Assembly: GCA_016703785.1 (NCBI GenBank)
Contig: JADJBM010000032.1
Span: forward strand, 124,001 to 188,000
Source: Betaproteobacteria bacterium
GTDB lineage: Bacteria; Pseudomonadota; Gammaproteobacteria; Burkholderiales; Rhodocyclaceae
DNA length: 64,000 nt
Direction of reading: 5' to 3'
The notes under the pieces were generated by a model. It did no database searches. It had not been told where the DNA came from and worked only from the letters and a program-made list of their open reading frames with translations. A program made the position numbers and the translations under genes. Each line of letters opens with the position of its first letter. The first letter of the stretch is position 1. Below are positions 63,377-64,000 of the stretch, one piece after another.

Positions 63377-64000
63377 TTACTTCACCGACGCTGTCATGTA
63401 TTCCACCGCCGCCTTGATGTCGGCGTCCTTTATCGAGGCATTGCCGCCCTTCGGCGGCATGGCGCCCTTGCCCTTGATGACGCTGGTGGTCAGGCCGTCG
63501 ATGCCGGCTGCCAGACGTGGCGCCCAGGCGGCCTTGTCGCCGAGCTTCGGTGCGCCGGCTACACCGGCGGCATGGCAGGCCACGCAGGCCGAGTCGTACA
63601 CTTTCTTGCCGTTACCGGCGCTGGCGGCGGGGGCCGCTGCCGAGGTCGAGGCGGGTGCAGCTGCCGCCGGAGCGGCTGCAGCCTTGACCGCCGCCGGCTC
63701 CTTGAAGCTGGCGCCCGATTTGTTCGCCATCCAGGCGACGACGCGGGTGAAGTCCGCATCGGAGAGGTCCGCGCCGCCCTTCGGTGGCATGGCGCCCTTG
63801 CCCTTGATACCCGAGGCCGCCAGCTTCTCCAGGCCACTGCCGATGCGGGCGGCCCAAGCGCCCTTGTCGCCCAGTTTGGGGGCATTGGCCACGCCGCTGT
63901 CATGGCAGGCTGCGCAGGTCGTCTTGTAGAGGGCTTCGCTGCCCTGGGCTGCTTTTTCTCCGCCCGCTGCCGCAGCCAGCGCAACCTGCGCCATCGGCTG
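63377..64000 (-). CDS. Diheme cytochrome c, c5-like (5' end outside window)
   Basis: Periplasmic electron carrier with two cytochrome c5-type domains. The heme sites are CAACH near visible residue 30 and CVACH near 140, each followed by a GAPKLGDK or NAPKLGDK stretch and the axial Met in GKGAMPPKGG. An Ala/Pro-rich linker of about 30 residues separates the domains. The frame is open to the window edge and QPMAQVAL before the first domain is typical internal sequence, so the membrane anchor or signal peptide lies beyond base 64000. The two domains are alike, indicating internal duplication. Donor and acceptor are unknown. Confidence 0.9.
   Translation of the reverse strand, partial: QPMAQVALAAAAGGEKAAQGSEALYKTTCAACHDSGVANAPKLGDKGAWAARIGSGLEKLAASGIKGKGAMPPKGGADLSDADFTRVVAWMANKSGASFKEPAAVKAAAAPAAAAPASTSAAAPAASAGNGKKVYDSACVACHAAGVAGAPKLGDKAAWAPRLAAGIDGLTTSVIKGKGAMPPKGGNASIKDADIKAAVEYMTASVK

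Overview
The window is chromosomal DNA of a high-GC Gram-negative bacterium, most likely a betaproteobacterium of the Rhodocyclales/Nitrosomonadales type. The evidence is the gene order (trkH-hemE-priA, gatCAB beside mreBCD-mrdA-rodA-rlpA, dacA-dat-ybeD-lipB-lipA, metX-metW), a Thiobacillus-type gshA, a TorF porin placed before glnK-amtB, and a mannose-type EIIA-HPr-EI set with no sugar permease. I see no rRNA, tRNA, CRISPR array, prophage or full-length insertion sequence. About 70 genes fill the window with short gaps. The strand changes often, in short operons.

Layout. 1-5.1 kb: potassium uptake (trkH), heme synthesis (hemE), an AT-rich gap with DnaA boxes, and the restart helicase gene priA. 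5.1-8.0 kb: a transporter, a MOSC protein and carbonic anhydrase, then a DUF1840 gene. 8.0-12.7 kb: a 265-bp MITE, metH with an SAM-II type riboswitch leader, and a lipoprotein. 12.8-19.6 kb: rhodanese, thioredoxin-like and MFS genes, comM, hemerythrin, a MarR-cytochrome b561-YceI-YceI operon, and ubiK. 19.6-23.1 kb: a sigma-54/NtrC controlled torF-glnK-amtB operon and a small cysteine-rich secreted protein. 23.2-28.0 kb: a higBA toxin-antitoxin pair abutting purU, an ABC-F ATPase, a coiled-coil protein and an acyltransferase. 28.1-33.6 kb: an orphan adenine methyltransferase, gshA, a Gly-rich LLPAVQ-repeat protein, gshB, and an interrupted apbE. 33.7-36.1 kb: PTS phosphorelay. 36.1-39.5 kb: a second SAM-II riboswitch, metX, metW and an AmpG-like permease. 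39.5-43.7 kb: yqjDEK-type envelope genes, xthA, pyrE and yhhN. 43.7-47.9 kb: gatCAB with two paralogous lipoprotein genes inserted between gatA and gatB. 48.0-54.7 kb: the rod-shape operon mreBCD-mrdA-rodA-rlpA. 54.8-59.1 kb: dacA, dat and the lipoate genes. 59.1-64.0 kb: a secreted protein of unknown function, DinB, DUF4197, Rep helicase and the 3' part of a diheme cytochrome c gene.

Functional links. metH and metX both carry the same aptamer followed by an intrinsic terminator, so two steps of methionine supply appear to answer to S-adenosylmethionine. The nitrogen operon combines an outer-membrane porin, an ammonium channel and its PII regulator under one nitrogen-responsive promoter. gshA and gshB make glutathione. 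The mre/mrd/rod/rlp/dac block is the elongation and septal peptidoglycan toolkit.

The most unusual material is small-scale: a MITE inserted at a CTAG palindrome that had served as stop codon for two convergent genes; a 131-bp repeat splitting apbE, with an inverted partner before rlpA; three 31-nt dispersed repeats; a 34-bp duplication of the purU 3' end flanking higBA; a low-GC patch inside gatB; and a candidate oriC-like region beside hemE. Four genes (two yceI, a tlpA-like gene and the Gly-rich gene) each need a one-base correction to read through. This may be biology or uncorrected indels in the assembly.
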